From assembly GCF_000264995.1 (NCBI RefSeq), contig NW_006767439.1:900961-964960 (forward strand): a stretch of DNA of 64,000 nt, written 5' to 3'. Origin of the DNA: Punctularia strigosozonata HHB-11173 SS5. Lineage: Eukaryota > Basidiomycota > Agaricomycetes > Corticiales > Punctulariaceae. A program made the position numbers and the translations under genes. The notes beneath the pieces are model-generated. The model was not told the DNA's origin and searched no databases. It worked only from the letters and a program-made list of their open reading frames with translations. Below, piece after piece: positions 1 to 11,585 of the stretch. Each line of letters begins with the position of its first letter. Positions within the stretch are counted from its first letter, which is position 1.

Positions 1-241
1 AATGATACAAACCTCGGCCCCTCGACCTCGCGTATTTGTCCTCTGAACGCTGCGATGTCAGTCGCACATTGATTGCACGGTGTTGGAGTGCATAATGATC
101 ACACTACCTGCATCCTAGTTCAAAGGCAAAAGGGTAACCATCACGCACGGTACCCGCCTTACCCGGACGGTGTCGTAGTCTTAGCTAGAGTTATACGATA
201 ACAACACTGACCGATACGTTGGTGACGACGCTCCGAGAAAA

Positions 242-330
242 AGTCCCGATCGTGGGTCGAACACGAGACCTTAGGATGATTGTAGCGTTGCTGGCTGCAA
301 TCCCACGCTCTACCACTGAGCTACCGAGAC
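242..330 (-). tRNA. tRNA-Cys (GCA) with a 17-nt intron
   Basis: Read on the minus strand, the sequence folds into a full cloverleaf. The acceptor stem has 7 pairs (two G-U) between 324-330 and 243-249. The D arm is GCTC/GAGC, the anticodon stem has five pairs, and the T arm is TCGTG/CACGA around TTCGACC. The anticodon GCA lies at 296-298 and reads Cys codons. A 17-nt intron (278-294) sits one base 3' of the anticodon, the standard position for nuclear tRNA introns. A run of five T, the first serving as the discriminator base, follows the acceptor stem as a Pol III terminator. No CCA is encoded, as expected for a nuclear tRNA. Confidence 0.93.
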
Positions 331-625
331 GTTGATTGGAGGGCCTTTTGATGTATATATAGTCCGACGCACACCAAGACTAGATTATTCAGAGTGTCGG
401 CTTCGAGAGAGACCTTAATGCTACGTGAACAGTTTACCGAGCACGTCGCTCATCGGACTGTAGCGTCAAGAGCATCTTACCTCTTTTAGATATTGCCTGG
501 TATAGAAAACGCGTAGCTACACGTGCACGTAGGTGCCTCCTCGATCGTGCGTGGGCACGGTTGTTACCGATAGCTTTCACGCTTACTCCCTAAACTCCTA
601 ACGGCGCGAATCCGGGACGCACGAC

Positions 626-1829
626 ATGCCTCCGCTTCCGACCAGCTTCGACGAGGAAACTGTAGCTGTCATCGACTCCCTTGGCAGACGGCAAAGGGAC
701 ATATCCACGTTTCAAATACCCCGCCTCCGGGACTGCAACGATGCTTTACTCGTCCAGCAGCAATTAGCTGCGGAGCTACGAGACGACATTGAGCGATACG
801 CAAGAGATGTTGAGGTGCGGCCTTGGTCACGCGGTTTCATGCTTCGGGAGTGGTTAATGACTACGCAGTCTCTGGAAGCGTCAGTGCCGGACCAGCGTGG
901 GGACGTCAATCGTCGAGCGCTAAGCTCTACAGTGCAGTCATTCAAGGATGAACTCATCAAGTATGTGAACAACTATACGCCAGCACGTAAACTGATCCGT
1001 GCAGCTAGGATGCGCAAGGAGTTCCGAGCTGCAATCCTGGCGTCCAAGAGGCGAATAGATGCACGGAACCAGTTAAACCGAGAAGAACTGCTTAAGTCAT
1101 CCGTACTTGAAGAAAAGCAGACCGAGAGAGCTGCGTACGCGCATAGATCTCACTGGTTAGACATCCCGTTCACATTCAAACTCCAGAGACGATGCCCTCA
1201 TGAGGGCGAACAACAACGTGACTGAAGCGCTCCGTCGTACTGTCGGCCTAATGCAAGGGGAGCTGGAGAAGTCTGTCCTCTCCCACCAAATGCTTGGTAC
1301 GGCATATTTATGTTTCTCTCCCCCCCTACTTGACGCATTTTTTAAAGAGGAGTCATCTGCCAATCTGCGTTTGACCTCTACCGCGCACGATACCCTGTCA
1401 TTCATCATGGGCACCTCCAAACAGCTCATCACCGCCCTCGAAAAGTCCGATTGGCTCGACCGTATGCTCATCCTCTCCGGCCTGCTATTCTTTCTCCTCG
1501 TCGTACTCTTCATCCTGAAACAACGGATCCTGGACCGAGGGCTGCGCCTCGCACTGTGGTGGACAAGATTTCTGCCGAGCGACTCCGGATGGAAAAGCGT
1601 CGAACAGGAACTCGTGCAAGCGGAACGAGGGGAGTTTACGGAGCTCACCACCGCGATAACCACAATAGTTGGCAGTGTGACATCCCTTGCGAGTGCGTTG
1701 AGCACTGCTGTGGAGTCTGTGGGTTCTGATGCTAGCTCTGCGCTTCTGCATTCCACGACGGATACCTCATCGCTTACGAGGACTATTGGGGTAGCAGATC
1801 TGCCATCGACACCCAGAGACGAATTATAG
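626..1829 (+). CDS. sec20: Sec20, ER Q-SNARE (BNIP1 family)
   Basis: This is an ER membrane SNARE that accepts Golgi-to-ER COPI vesicles, acting with Ufe1, Use1 and Sec22. Exons are 626-1134, 1187-1296 and 1348-1829, giving 366 aa. The second intron is 51 nt and stays in frame if retained, but removing it restores the Sec20 heptad region (SHQMLEESSANL...). The C-terminal half carries the family pattern: a SNARE-like helix, then TSKQLITALEKSDWLDR, then one transmembrane helix at about residues 245-263. The protein ends in RDEL. Yeast Sec20 ends in HDEL, an ER-retrieval signal placed in the lumen for this topology, so the C-terminus supports both identity and reading frame. The N-terminal 170 residues are helical and charged, as expected for the tether-binding part. 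Identification is by pattern recall, not by a search. Confidence 0.87.
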
Positions 1830-2004
1830 GGATAGTTCCGTATCTCCTTCGCTTATCTTACTTACACAATGGATCGTGCTACAGTTGCGCGAGCATGTAT
1901 ATTTCAGACCATTCACGAACTTCTCGATGGTTCCATGCGTCAATGCGAACGACCTGGCCGTTTCAGGTGGCTATAGCCCAAGTTAGCGCTTGTCTCTGGG
2001 CTGG

Positions 2005-2450
2005 GAAGACGTCACCTACCTTCCACGACGACCAGGAGCCACGATGCTCGTCCCATGCAGATATGCAAGCATCGATATCCAAGAGCGAGCTAAAATATGG
2101 GTACGACATGACCTCCCTCGATCGCCCCTAGCCGGGTCGGCTGTAACACGCCGAGCAACGCAGCAGAACGGCGGTCGTACGAGGAGGCTGCCCTTGTTCT
2201 CTTGGAGGCGGTTTTGCGACCCTCGTGCCGTCTGTTTTAGTGACTGGAACGGACGGTCGACTCGGCAAAACCTCTGCGGGACCTCACGGCGGTCGAGGAA
2301 CATGGCAGCACGACTACCCCCTTGACTTGAGCCTTCATCGCACATCGCAGCGCGTGTATACCACGCAGCTCAACACAGGTAATCCCCGGTCGTCGCCTCG
2401 CGCGGCCAATTTTTGGCCCCTTCTGCTTTTCGAGAGCAGCTGCAGGAGGA
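2005..2450 (+). repeat. Dispersed repeat, copy A (degenerate)
   Basis: Shares a left block (a CGACGACC...CGATGCTCG segment, a CAGATATGCAAGC segment and CTCGATCG...CTAGC.GGGT) and a right block (CGCGGCCAATTTTTGGC) in the same order as copies B and C. It is the most diverged copy. No coding frame is preserved. The orientation given is arbitrary but the same for all three. Confidence 0.6.
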
Positions 2451-2639
2451 TTCTTAGGACGATCCCATGTTGCATAGGGAGAAATTCACAGCATCGTGAC
2501 ATTGGTTGGAGACATTAGAGTTGATAACGACTCGTATAGAGTTAAATGGGCAGTTGAGCAATTCAAACTCGAGGGTAAGCTGGATCCATGTGGCTGTGAT
2601 GACAGTTAAAACGAAGGTTTGCGCGCGATACGGTTTTCT

Positions 2640-3225
2640 TCATACCGCGACGACCGAAAGCCGCGATGTTCGCTCCGCACAGATGCTTGGGTATCTACGC
2701 TTGCGAGCAGGCTAAGGTCTGAGTATACCGTCTCCCTCGATCGACTCTAGCTGGGTTCCCCGTTATGAAGGGGCGCAACCTACCAGAAACCCAGCCATGT
2801 CATAGCCTGAGTCCCGGAGACCTGCGGATCCGGTCCCCAATGGGTGTGGTCCGATTCTGGATCCTGATCTGTTCCGCGAGGGATGCTTGACATGGCGATG
2901 GGATTGGTTGTGGAGACTGGGCTCGCTGGCTACGTACCGCTTTCTTTCCTATCGCGCTGACGACGGACCAATCGGTCTCTCCGGGTCTTTCGAGCTGCAT
3001 TCCCCGCAGGTTTCACTGATGGTGCTTGCCATTCATACCGCCTCGGCACATCGTTGAAAGGCGTACGAGGGACGTCAGAACGCGTACGTCCGACCGACGA
3101 GCCCTTTAGTGCACTTCGCGGCGCGTGGTGCTACTTCCACGTAACTCGATTCAGACTACTCTTGGTCGTCGTGGCCAATTTTTTGCACCTCCCGCTCTTT
3201 CCAGAGCGTCGTTGCCGCCATGTAA
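2640..3225 (+). repeat. Dispersed repeat, copy B
   Basis: Left block at about 2647-2770 (CGACGACCGAAAGCCGCGAT, CACAGATGCTT, GCTAAGGTCTGAGT, CGATCGACTC.AGCTGGGT). Right block at about 3098-3215 (CCTTTAGTGCACTTCG.GGCG, AACTCGATTCAGACTACTCT, GTCGTCGTG). The same blocks occur in copy C. The middle is diverged. No terminal inverted repeats or open frame were found by eye, so the class is unknown. Confidence 0.7.
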
Positions 3226-3250
3226 CTTGTCAGAAATACATATTACAGTC

Positions 3251-5077
3251 TTAAGCAATACGTTGAAAGTCGCGCCACTCCAGGAGCCAGCGTTCGTCCT
3301 GCAAATTAGGGTCTTGAAACACATCCAGCATTAATCTCGACTGGCGGATCCTTGAGACCTTTACACTCGAGTGGTCCTCTCTGATGATGCGCCAGAAGGT
3401 CGATCCAAGCCCGAGGTATTCCAGGGTCGGAATTTCCAGCCCGAGCGCTTCGGCCACCATGCACGACGAGGGCACAGGATCTTGCCACTGCAAAAAGTGC
3501 AGACGCGGCATCGACGCCAGCTTCTCCAACTGCATGGCACAATCAACTCATCCCCGCATGTCCTAACTGACGTCCGGGCGTTAACACTCACCAGTGGTTG
3601 AATCTCGTACGACTCGAGAGACAGGCCCTCCCATGGGTGTTGGATATGCAGCGCTACTAGATTGGGCGGGATGGAGTCAGCTAGGAGCTCCACGTCTTCG
3701 TCCCGGAAAAAACCCGGCGCGTCGAGTCCCAGCGCCGTGAGGCCCGGAAATTCGGGTAGCACGTCCAAAATGAGTCCGAGGCTCGATCCCGGCGCGTCAA
3801 TGTCAAGTCGTTGCAGCCATCGCCCGCGAATGAAGTGGCAGATGGCTAGTGTGTCTTCCGTCTTGTACTCCATCGGGTCTAAGAGTGATAACTTGAAATC
3901 CGTGAGCTTGGGTAAAGCCGAGGGATAGTGGCGCAGCAGATCGTAGATGTCGTTTCCCGTCACTTCGATCAGGGCCAAGGAGACAATGGAGTCGCCATGC
4001 ATGAAGACGCCAGCGAAGTAATCGAAGTGCTCGCAGTTCCATACCGTCAGGTGCGTCAACCTTTCTGCCACTTGGTTGGGAACCCATCGCCTATATTTTG
4101 ATCAGATTGTGATAATGAAGATCCCATTATCATACACGCTTACATTGAGATCTCCGGAATTGATATCCTGCGGAGTATTGTAGAATTGATCTCTATGATG
4201 GAAAGAATAAAAGGGATGATAGCGAGCAACGCTTCATCCGCGGTTTCCTGAAGAGCGTAGTCAACCCCCTTAGATATAATCAGCATACATACACATGGGA
4301 AGTTATGTATTGTCCTGACCATTTGACTCTGGACCGAGAAAGATGTCAAATTTCTGAACCACCGAGGATGATTCATCTCCCAGCCCATGCTGTATGGCAA
4401 AAGCTAGGGTCAAAGGTCATATCCGGGGAAAGAGCTTCTCGAGACTGACTTCGGAAGACGAATCTCGGTTATTTTGTGACAATTAGCGACGAGGCCGTCT
4501 ATGAGCGTCCTTGCAGTAGGGGGAAGATGTCTATCAGGTGTCAGCGTACCGACTCGCAAGCATGGCAGAATAACTTACCCAACCCAAGAAACACTCCGTA
4601 GTTGCGTCATCATGCAAACGGCGGGGAGAAGCGATCCTGCGTTCATGACTAGGGTCAGAAGCAAAGAAGCAAGTGCATAGCTCAAAACTGACCGGTCAGT
4701 TCACCGTCATACATGCCCGCGTACGCGTAAATCACGAGGGTTCGGCACACATAAGCAAAATGGGGTGTATGACTGATATGTTTCAAAATGTCGGTGGACC
4801 GCGTCTTTTCAGCCTCCCATAAGTTTTTCTCCGATGCGAGCACGTCGTCCGACTCAAACCCGTTCTCCTCCAGAGATCCGAAGGAGATACCAATCCTGCG
4901 AAAGAGGATGGGGAGGGTTATCGTATGAAGCAGTCGACAACTGGCCATGCACGCCTTCTGAGACGAGCGTGGTAGGCGAAGCAGTACTTCCAGGAGCACC
5001 TCGTCTGGGATACGGGCAAGGCTGATCGTGGGCTGGGGAACATTCGACATGGATGAGAAGAAAGAGAGATCCGTCAT
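3251..5077 (-). CDS. F-box protein with LRR-like C-terminal part
   Basis: Predicted substrate adaptor of an SCF ubiquitin ligase. Seven exons on the minus strand: 5077-4693, 4648-4579, 4530-4450, 4389-4320, 4268-4144, 4090-3592 and 3529-3251 (502 aa). The F-box lies at about residues 20-60: ISLARIPDEVLLEVLLRLP, then the cysteine-rich helix and LFRRIGI. Downstream segments such as LRSVSWVG, NLTSFSV, RLTHLTVWNCEHF, KLTDFKLSLL, GLTALGLDAP and LEYLGLG recur with leucine spacing of degenerate LRRs, as in most agaricomycete F-box proteins. All introns are 45-63 nt. The 51-nt intron 4319-4269 could be retained without a stop. The target is not predictable. Confidence 0.78.
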
Positions 5078-7326
5078 GGCGCAGATATAGTCCTCGAGTC
5101 GCCGACAGCCCGGTAGTAGGTATCTGTCGGTGGTTCGAGAGTTTGTTGGGGGAGACTTCAGAGTGCGTACCTAAACCGGACTGATTCTTACCCTCAGCCG
5201 TGGAGTTCACAAAGACGGACGTCGTATATCTATTCCGGAGAGGCGTTTAGTTCTCCAAGATAAATCCTCGATTATATTGCTTCAGGACCCAGGTACCGAA
5301 GGCCCGCTTCAAAACACTGACTCGCAAAGGGGTTGAGACACCGGGATGGAGATGTATCGCCTTGCCTGCGTCGTGCCATGGAACATCGAAGCGCCGTGAA
5401 CTCGGTCGAGCGCGTATCACATCCTCAGCGGATGCGTACCCTCAGCACATGTGTTTCCTCTACGATTGGGCTATTAGAAAACTTAAATCGTTCATACGTC
5501 ATGTTTACTTGCAAAAAAATCCAATACTAAGCCTTGCGCTGCGCAGATGAGTGTCTAAGTGCTTTGCAAGAGCGCATATGAACGGACACCCCAAAGCGCG
5601 GCGGGGGGGGGGGGGGTGTCCCATAAAGGTAACCGGGGAACCTGGAGAACGACGAGTACATGACGATCCGCACCACGAACCGGGGACGCGGTCTTCGCAA
5701 AGTCTTGTCACGTGGACGTTGTGAGGGGCGATTAGCAGGGTTCCACTTCGAAGACCATACAAACACCCGCGGCAGCCTAAGAATGTCGCCCATTGCGCTA
5801 AGCGCTGAAGTGTCGGCGCTGCAACATCCCCCACCTTTGAGACGTTTGAGACATTTGACCGTGAGCCCTGCATGAGACCTATCCGGGGGTATAGGGTTCA
5901 ATTTGGGTGCATGTAAAACCTGATGGAGGAGGCCAGGATGCTGTAACCTAGTACATTTATAATCAAAGCGTTGAGAAGAGCGCACTTATGATGACTTCAC
6001 CGGATCTTCGATAACCCATGCAATCGAGAAGACCATTGGAGCCAGGATTTTGGCGGAAAGAATGCCGTACGCGGGATCCGCTGTCGCACGGAGCTTTCCG
6101 CGAAAGTATAAACTATCGCACCAGATACTGTATCGCAGGCCAAGCCTAAACCGCAGTGTCAGAGAAAATTACAATCGATCAATTGGGAAAACGGAGCGTC
6201 TCCAGCTTATGTGACAAAAATAGAAGATCCGGGATATGTTCCCGCCGCATTCCAATGAATTGATATCTTCGGCGACGTTCCCGTGTGCGCCCCCGTTTGG
6301 TGAGAACTATAATCCGCGGAGCACATTGTGTGCTAGTGCAGTGTCGTGGACCACAAGATGGACATGAGCTTTCGAGATATCCAAGCGCTCTCGAGGTTTG
6401 TCGCTATCCCAGGTACGCTCGCAGGGAGTCTTCAAGCCGACAGATGCAAGAAAGTTGGGATTCAGCGTCACCAATTTGGTGAACGATGCTTGCACTCGCG
6501 GCGGGGCAAGCAGATGCAAACAAGCTTGCCACGTGCCACAGTCCCCCATATACTCACTCGCGTAACACTTCTTATTTTCCTCACCTCCACGACGACCGAA
6601 AGCCGCGATACTCGCTTCGCACAGATGCTTCCACATCTCTCTCGCGAGTGGGCTAAGGTCTGAGTTTGCTGCTCCCAACCCCTAGGATCATGCCTCCGAT
6701 CGACTCCAGCTGGGTCTGCCGTAATCCGGCCAAGCAACGCACCAGAAATACAGCCAGCCGGGGACGATCGATTGTTCTTCGCACCCGAAGACGTGTATGC
6801 AGTATTGCAATATGGGTCATGAACGCATCCTGCATACTTCGCACTGAGGGAGACCCGGCTGTAGCTTTGGGACACGTTGCGGGAACTTGGGCCCGTGTTC
6901 AACCGATGCGTCTTTCATCCCCTTTCCTATCGTGCAAACGGTGGTGCTTTCGGTGTGTGCGCCGGATGGTTTTAGCCCCCCAGCATTTCATCCGAATGAC
7001 GTCCACGGTTCCATCCCCCCATTTGATGAGGTCGCTTTCGTCCTATGGTGGGGTACACTTGACCTGCAGACGAGGGAATGCGGCGAAGCGCAAGGTTCAC
7101 GGGTCCTTTAGTGCACTTCGTGGCGCTCGGGTGTCTATTCATCCGTGCAACTCGATTCAGACTACTCTCAGTCGTCGTGATTGAATTTTTCAGTACTACT
7201 CCTTTGGAGTTCTGTGTATGCGTAACATGTTACGATCGTGTGTTTCAATTCACTCGCATGCGCCACACGAAACACACTACATATCGCGCAGACAAAATAA
7301 ACTCATAAGAGGAAACGGCAGGAATA
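5078..7326. other. Gene-poor stretch with poly-G tract and repeat copy C
   Basis: No protein gene is supported. A run of 14 G lies at about 5603-5616. Repeat copy C occupies about 6580-7215. Open frames around 5500-6000 and 6300-6900 have no recognisable domains and overlap repeat or low-complexity sequence. Confidence 0.5.
6580..7215 (+). repeat. Dispersed repeat, copy C
   Basis: Same left and right blocks as copy B, starting CGACGACCGAAAGCCGCGAT and ending after GATTCAGACTACTCT and GTCGTCGTG. The length is close to copy B (about 630 bp). It also keeps a CAAGCAACGCA.CAGAA segment shared with copy A. Together the copies define a family of roughly 0.45-0.65 kb. No coding capacity is seen. Confidence 0.7.
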
Positions 7327-8355
7327 TTATGTGACAGGCTGCTGCGAGCCGCCGCCCTGCGACCTATGCGAACGCTGCAAACTATCTGGATAGTATTTAC
7401 GCCGAAACTGGATTGCCTCAAGGATTTGTTGGGCTTCCTTCATGCGCTGCGGAGTGATTCTCCTGCCCGTCTTCTTGATGGGCTCCAGAATGTCATCCAT
7501 CGTATGGATGGTATGGGCCCAAATGACTTCACCAGCAAAGTGCATTTCGACTGCAGCATGACGGTTAGTGAGACACGTATGCAAACGAGCAAAGGGACGC
7601 ACCCGGTAACCAAACTCGGCATTCCAGGCATATGTCGTACAGCTCGTTGCATCCGAAATCAAGGATGCTGGGGCACGCTGTATTCTCCACGGCATCCATG
7701 CGCCGCTGGCACTCGTGCTCGCTAGCGTGCGCGAGGTCCACAATGACAGGCTCGCCATCTTCAGTCCACACAACGTTCCTCGGATACAGGTCGTTGTGCT
7801 GGATTTTCCCTATGTGGTGCAGAGCCAATGTTTGCCGCACCATCAGCCGCCTGGTAATGGGAATGAGACAATCGCCGAGCGTCTGTGAGGAGGAGCTTAC
7901 TGTTTATCACGGTCGAGATTCAAGAAGCTGATGAGCTCGTTCTTGGCGTTCGTTAGAGGCTCCCCGCAGTATTCGAGCAGAAGGACTAATATCTCATCTT
8001 CTGGTGCATTCTTGGGTGATCCGCGGAACAATCCATAGCACCAAGGAATAACAGATCCCTGATTGGCGCGTGCATGATGGTACATTGCAGCCTCGTGCTC
8101 CAGCTCGTTCGGTGGGCTGTTCACGCAGAAGTGGAGCTTCAGTACGACGTCGACATGGGACGAAGGGTCCTCTTCAGAATGCGTGCGGTCAGTCCAGGTA
8201 GCGCGATATACCACGTCGTCGTTGAATCCCTTGATTGCCTGGAGAGATTCTAGACGTCCGCCTCGCTCGGTTGGGTCAGGGCATGGACATCGAGGATCGC
8301 GAGTGAGCTCAAAGGTTCCGTGGTTGCAAAGGTCAACGTAGAGGAGATCGTCCAT
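7327..8355 (-). CDS. Kinase-like protein A (HNDLYxRN family)
   Basis: Small protein of the kinase / aminoglycoside-phosphotransferase fold, substrate unknown. Exons are 8355-7901, 7850-7603 and 7550-7327 (308 aa). The start at MDDLLYVDL is chosen because the paralogs start at the same point. Visible elements in order: a nucleotide-binding Lys in DVVLKLHF; the hinge ILVLLLEYCGEPL; the catalytic loop HNDLYPRN (Asp as base, Asn for metal); and the metal Asp in VIVDLAHA, which replaces DFG. The tail is helical, with TMDDILEPIK...EFRRKYYP-type sequence. Both introns sit exactly where they do in paralogs B, C and D: before the HNDLY exon, and just after ECRxW. Family-level assignment only. Confidence 0.75.
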
Positions 8356-9267
8356 CGGCGGGAAGTAAAGGGAGAGTTCAGGACACTGACTAATCGTACC
8401 GTGGGAGGCAGCGCACTGAGGCAACAGTTTCTCTCGAAGTAGAATGTTGCGTCCCAAGGACGGTAGATCCACCTACCACATTATGAGGATCGGGCTTTGA
8501 CGCTGAGTGATCAAGAGCGATTGCCAGCACCTTTCTGGTCTTATGTATGTAGTTGACTCCTTGCGTGCGTCGGGGCTGGAAACACTGACAGTCATCCGAC
8601 CGTCACTCGATAGAAACTGTGTACAGACGCTATACAGTTGATTCTGGACTAGCCCATAGCTCTAAATACCATACTATGCGGTAACAACTACAAGGAAAAT
8701 ACAACCAAGAGGCGAGAATCTCTCAGTATACTCAGCTGAGAGATGATATTGAGGATGACGATGACCACGGTCCCCATAGACGTTCTTCACAAAAAAAGTA
8801 AGGATAATCTGGGGTGCCGAACACAATGACCGAGAAATCAAAGGTTTATTCCGACTCCCCCCGTAGGGGGAAGGAGTTATTTCGGTTGTCGTAGCTGATT
8901 CCTTTCACTCGTGCTCCTCTACAGCGTGTACGTAGCCGAGTAACTACTTGTGGTTGTATCAACATGCAAGTCATGTTTGCCTTGTATGTACCCGCCCTGG
9001 TGGCATGTATACCGCCCCGTCAGGCGTGACTACTCCGTGTTGTAGCTCGACATACCGTAGTGCATAGCCTGTGTTGATGGTTGGCATGATATGCACGAAA
9101 TCGGCCTTCACATTCGGGAGGCAGCGAATCCTCTCGCATTTGGGATTTCGTCCCAGTCGGTCAATTTATGGCCTCGTATGGTTGATGGAGCTTTGACACC
9201 GAGAGCGAGATGCGACACCGTGGTAGTGCTAGAAGGAATACTTCGTTTCCATGCATCGAGGCCGTCG
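8356..9267. other. Intergenic, nothing coding seen
   Basis: Lies between the 3' end of the PPR-like gene and the 5' end of kinase-like gene A. The only structured element is the short hairpin at 8852-8878. Confidence 0.5.
8852..8878. repeat. 27-bp hairpin element, copy 1
   Basis: CTCCCCCC-GTAG-GGGGAAGGAG forms a near-perfect stem. It matches 23 of 27 bases of the element at 37625-37651. Both lie beside kinase-like genes. Function unknown. Confidence 0.45.
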
Positions 9268-11445
9268 CTACCGATGGTCATGGGGTCGGAATCTCAGAGA
9301 ACCCGTGCGCCGACGCTATCGCGAGTTTTGTCAGCGATGAAAGTAGTTCTCCGACAGTACGGATCGATCACATACCTCATTGAGCGGTGTATACTGTAGC
9401 GTCCTCAACGCCTTTAAGGCTGCGTCTGTTTTACGATTGGTGCCGGGCACATAGCCGAAGCCTTGTAAAAGACGATCTCGGACATTGATCGCCGCTGCTA
9501 GCAGGGACGCCTTATCTGTCGCTCGGTAAGCAGCAGAAGCGAGTGCTTGCAGAATCCCGGTGTATGTGACAAGCGTTGCGACTGGAGGAGTATCCTCTCC
9601 TGCAGATGTGTTTTTGCCATCTCCGTTTGAAGAGGTAGCATGCTGGCGCGTGGCGTTGTCCTCCAGCCACGCCAACAATTTGAGTGCGTGCGACGATTCG
9701 CCCCTCCTTGCGTAACCGGTCGCGAGGGCCGTCCAACATTGCGAGGTGACTTCGATCTCCATCTGGATCATGTTTGTGATGATACGAGCAGCTACGTGAG
9801 GTCGCATAAGGCTAAATCGAACGATGAAAGGCAGGAAGAATGCTGCGTCGAAGGTATGGGAGGGAGGAATATGCATCGGCGTAGGTAGCGGTTCCGACTC
9901 CAGGGAGGGGGCAACCGCTTCGCCGGCACGCGCAGCTCCGATGGCCTCTAAAAGCTCCTTATATAGCTGGTATACGCGATCAAGATCTCCGCGAGGTATT
10001 AGGGCGACGCATGACTGCCAAACCAGCGCCGTATGGCCCGATGTAGGCCACAACGCTGTCACATGCCGAATCCAGGTCGAGAGCGCAGCGCCTGTCACCT
10101 TGAGTTCATCAATGCCATCCCTAGAGCATATGTCCGCCAGCACTTTGTTCAGCAGCTGCTGGTACCCCGGTGGCGCTCCAACAGTAGGAGCACAGCTGTT
10201 CTTGAAGGTGACGAGAACGAGGTGGTGCTCGCCCCGTCGCTTATGATACAGCATCTCGCCGAGCACCCAATTGGAGAACGCGGAGATGGAGGTGCGGTGG
10301 GCAAGGTCGCGTAACTTGCGCAAGGGGCGAGGGCGGCCCGATAATTCGCTGTATTCATGCAAAAAGTCTGCGATGGCTGAGGGAAGAGGAGGTATCGAAG
10401 ATGTTAGGGCGATGCGCATCTGCATGATAGCAGCTCCCATCGGATGCATAGATGCGTAGGGTGTTGTTGGCTCCGGCAGCGGCGGTCCGTCCGGGAGGCC
10501 TCTTTTGGGGTCGCTGGCGAGGAGCATGGAGGCGAATTGCGCTAGCTTGATATTCCGTGCCTCCGCTCGATCCAGGAGAGCTTTTGCATCGACAGGCCGC
10601 CCCGCAAGGGAGTGAGCGCGTATGGCCATGGAGTACCAATTCTTGAGTTTCCGGTGTTTTGACTTCACGACAAGAGAGGGTATTTCGACGCGTCCCCGAA
10701 TGTATCGTGTGACATACCCCTCTTCCTCGCGAATGAAATCGAAGAGAAAACCAGAGCTGACCGAAGGATGGGCGAAGCGGAACACGAAGGGGATGACACT
10801 AGGTGCTGCTACGCCGGCGTATCCTTTGGAGGCGGAGATGAGAGCGAATCGCATGACCACGTCCAGATCGACTTGCGAAAACGATGGGTCATAAAATAGG
10901 ACGCGACGGATGGCTACAACAATGCCGAGTTCACTGTCCTTCGCCAAAGGTATGAGGGCGAACCATGTTGCGAACGCCTCCGCGCGTCTGTGGTTGGGAA
11001 CTGCAGGATCACAGAGGGCGTGAATGGCGGCTTTCGCGTATACAGCGTCGAGCTCAATATGCATCCCTGACTCGAGCATCTCCTTCCTGATATGTTCTGC
11101 ATCCTCCCAGCTCTCTTCTCGGACGAGCCTTGCGAGCACGCTCGCTTGGCGCACAGACGGAGCCGGCATCTCCGCTACACCAGGCTCCAAACCGGAAACG
11201 ACATTCTTGACGGTTTCCTGCCCGTAGTCATCTGAGACTTCTTCAAATATTGAACCATCTAAAGGAGTGTCCGGGTAGGGAAGTTTCCGGAAGGCAGCCA
11301 TGGCAGGCGTTTCTGCAGAGAAGTCGACGACCGAGCTGAGGTATCTGTGCGACTGCCTCCATGTTGCTGCCGACAAGACTAGGAGTTCGGTAGGAAGTCT
11401 TGCGCGGAGTATAGTGGGCCATGCATGGCTTAGAAGCGCTGCCAT
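9268..11445 (-). CDS. Mitochondrial PPR-like helical-repeat protein
   Basis: Predicted organellar RNA-binding or mitochondrial gene-expression factor. The main exon is 11445-9376 (690 codons). Its end ...TPLNE abuts a strong GTATGT donor, and a 48-nt second exon (9315-9268) closes the frame with a basic tail (RRRTGSLRFRP...). Total 705 aa. If the intron is retained, the protein ends 13 residues past the junction. The N-terminus is Arg/Ser/Leu-rich and almost free of acidic residues up to about residue 40, as in a mitochondrial presequence. The body shows repeated helix pairs such as SWEDAEHIRKEMLESGMHI, WYSMAIRAHSLAGRPVDAKA, CWTALATGYARRGESSHALK and VTYTGILQALASAAY, which are PPR-like. Start is 140 bp from tlg1, head to head. 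No specific target is inferred. Confidence 0.68.
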
Positions 11446-11585
11446 GCAGGCCCTATAGTAATAAGTCGGCCGTTGTCGCCGTAGTGGTCAAGACGCTACC
11501 GCGCCGCGGCCTTCGCGTCTTTACCACTCACTTCATCCTGTAACCCAACGTCTACTCCACTCCTTTTACAAACCCACCAACCATC

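Larger units (their letters stand above)
1830..3250. other. Intergenic stretch, mostly dispersed repeat
   Basis: No gene is supported here. Two degenerate copies of the dispersed repeat (listed separately) take up most of it. Short open frames across the copies share no protein motif and are read as chance. A short stretch at about 2500-2600 translates to a plausible protein tail (ending AVEQFKLEGKLDPCG...) but has no upstream partner exon. Confidence 0.6.

Noticed and set aside
5603-5616. Poly-G tract as an origin or regulatory element
   Set aside because: Simple homopolymer in an intergenic region, similar to the runs near 48257 and 48791; no further structure.
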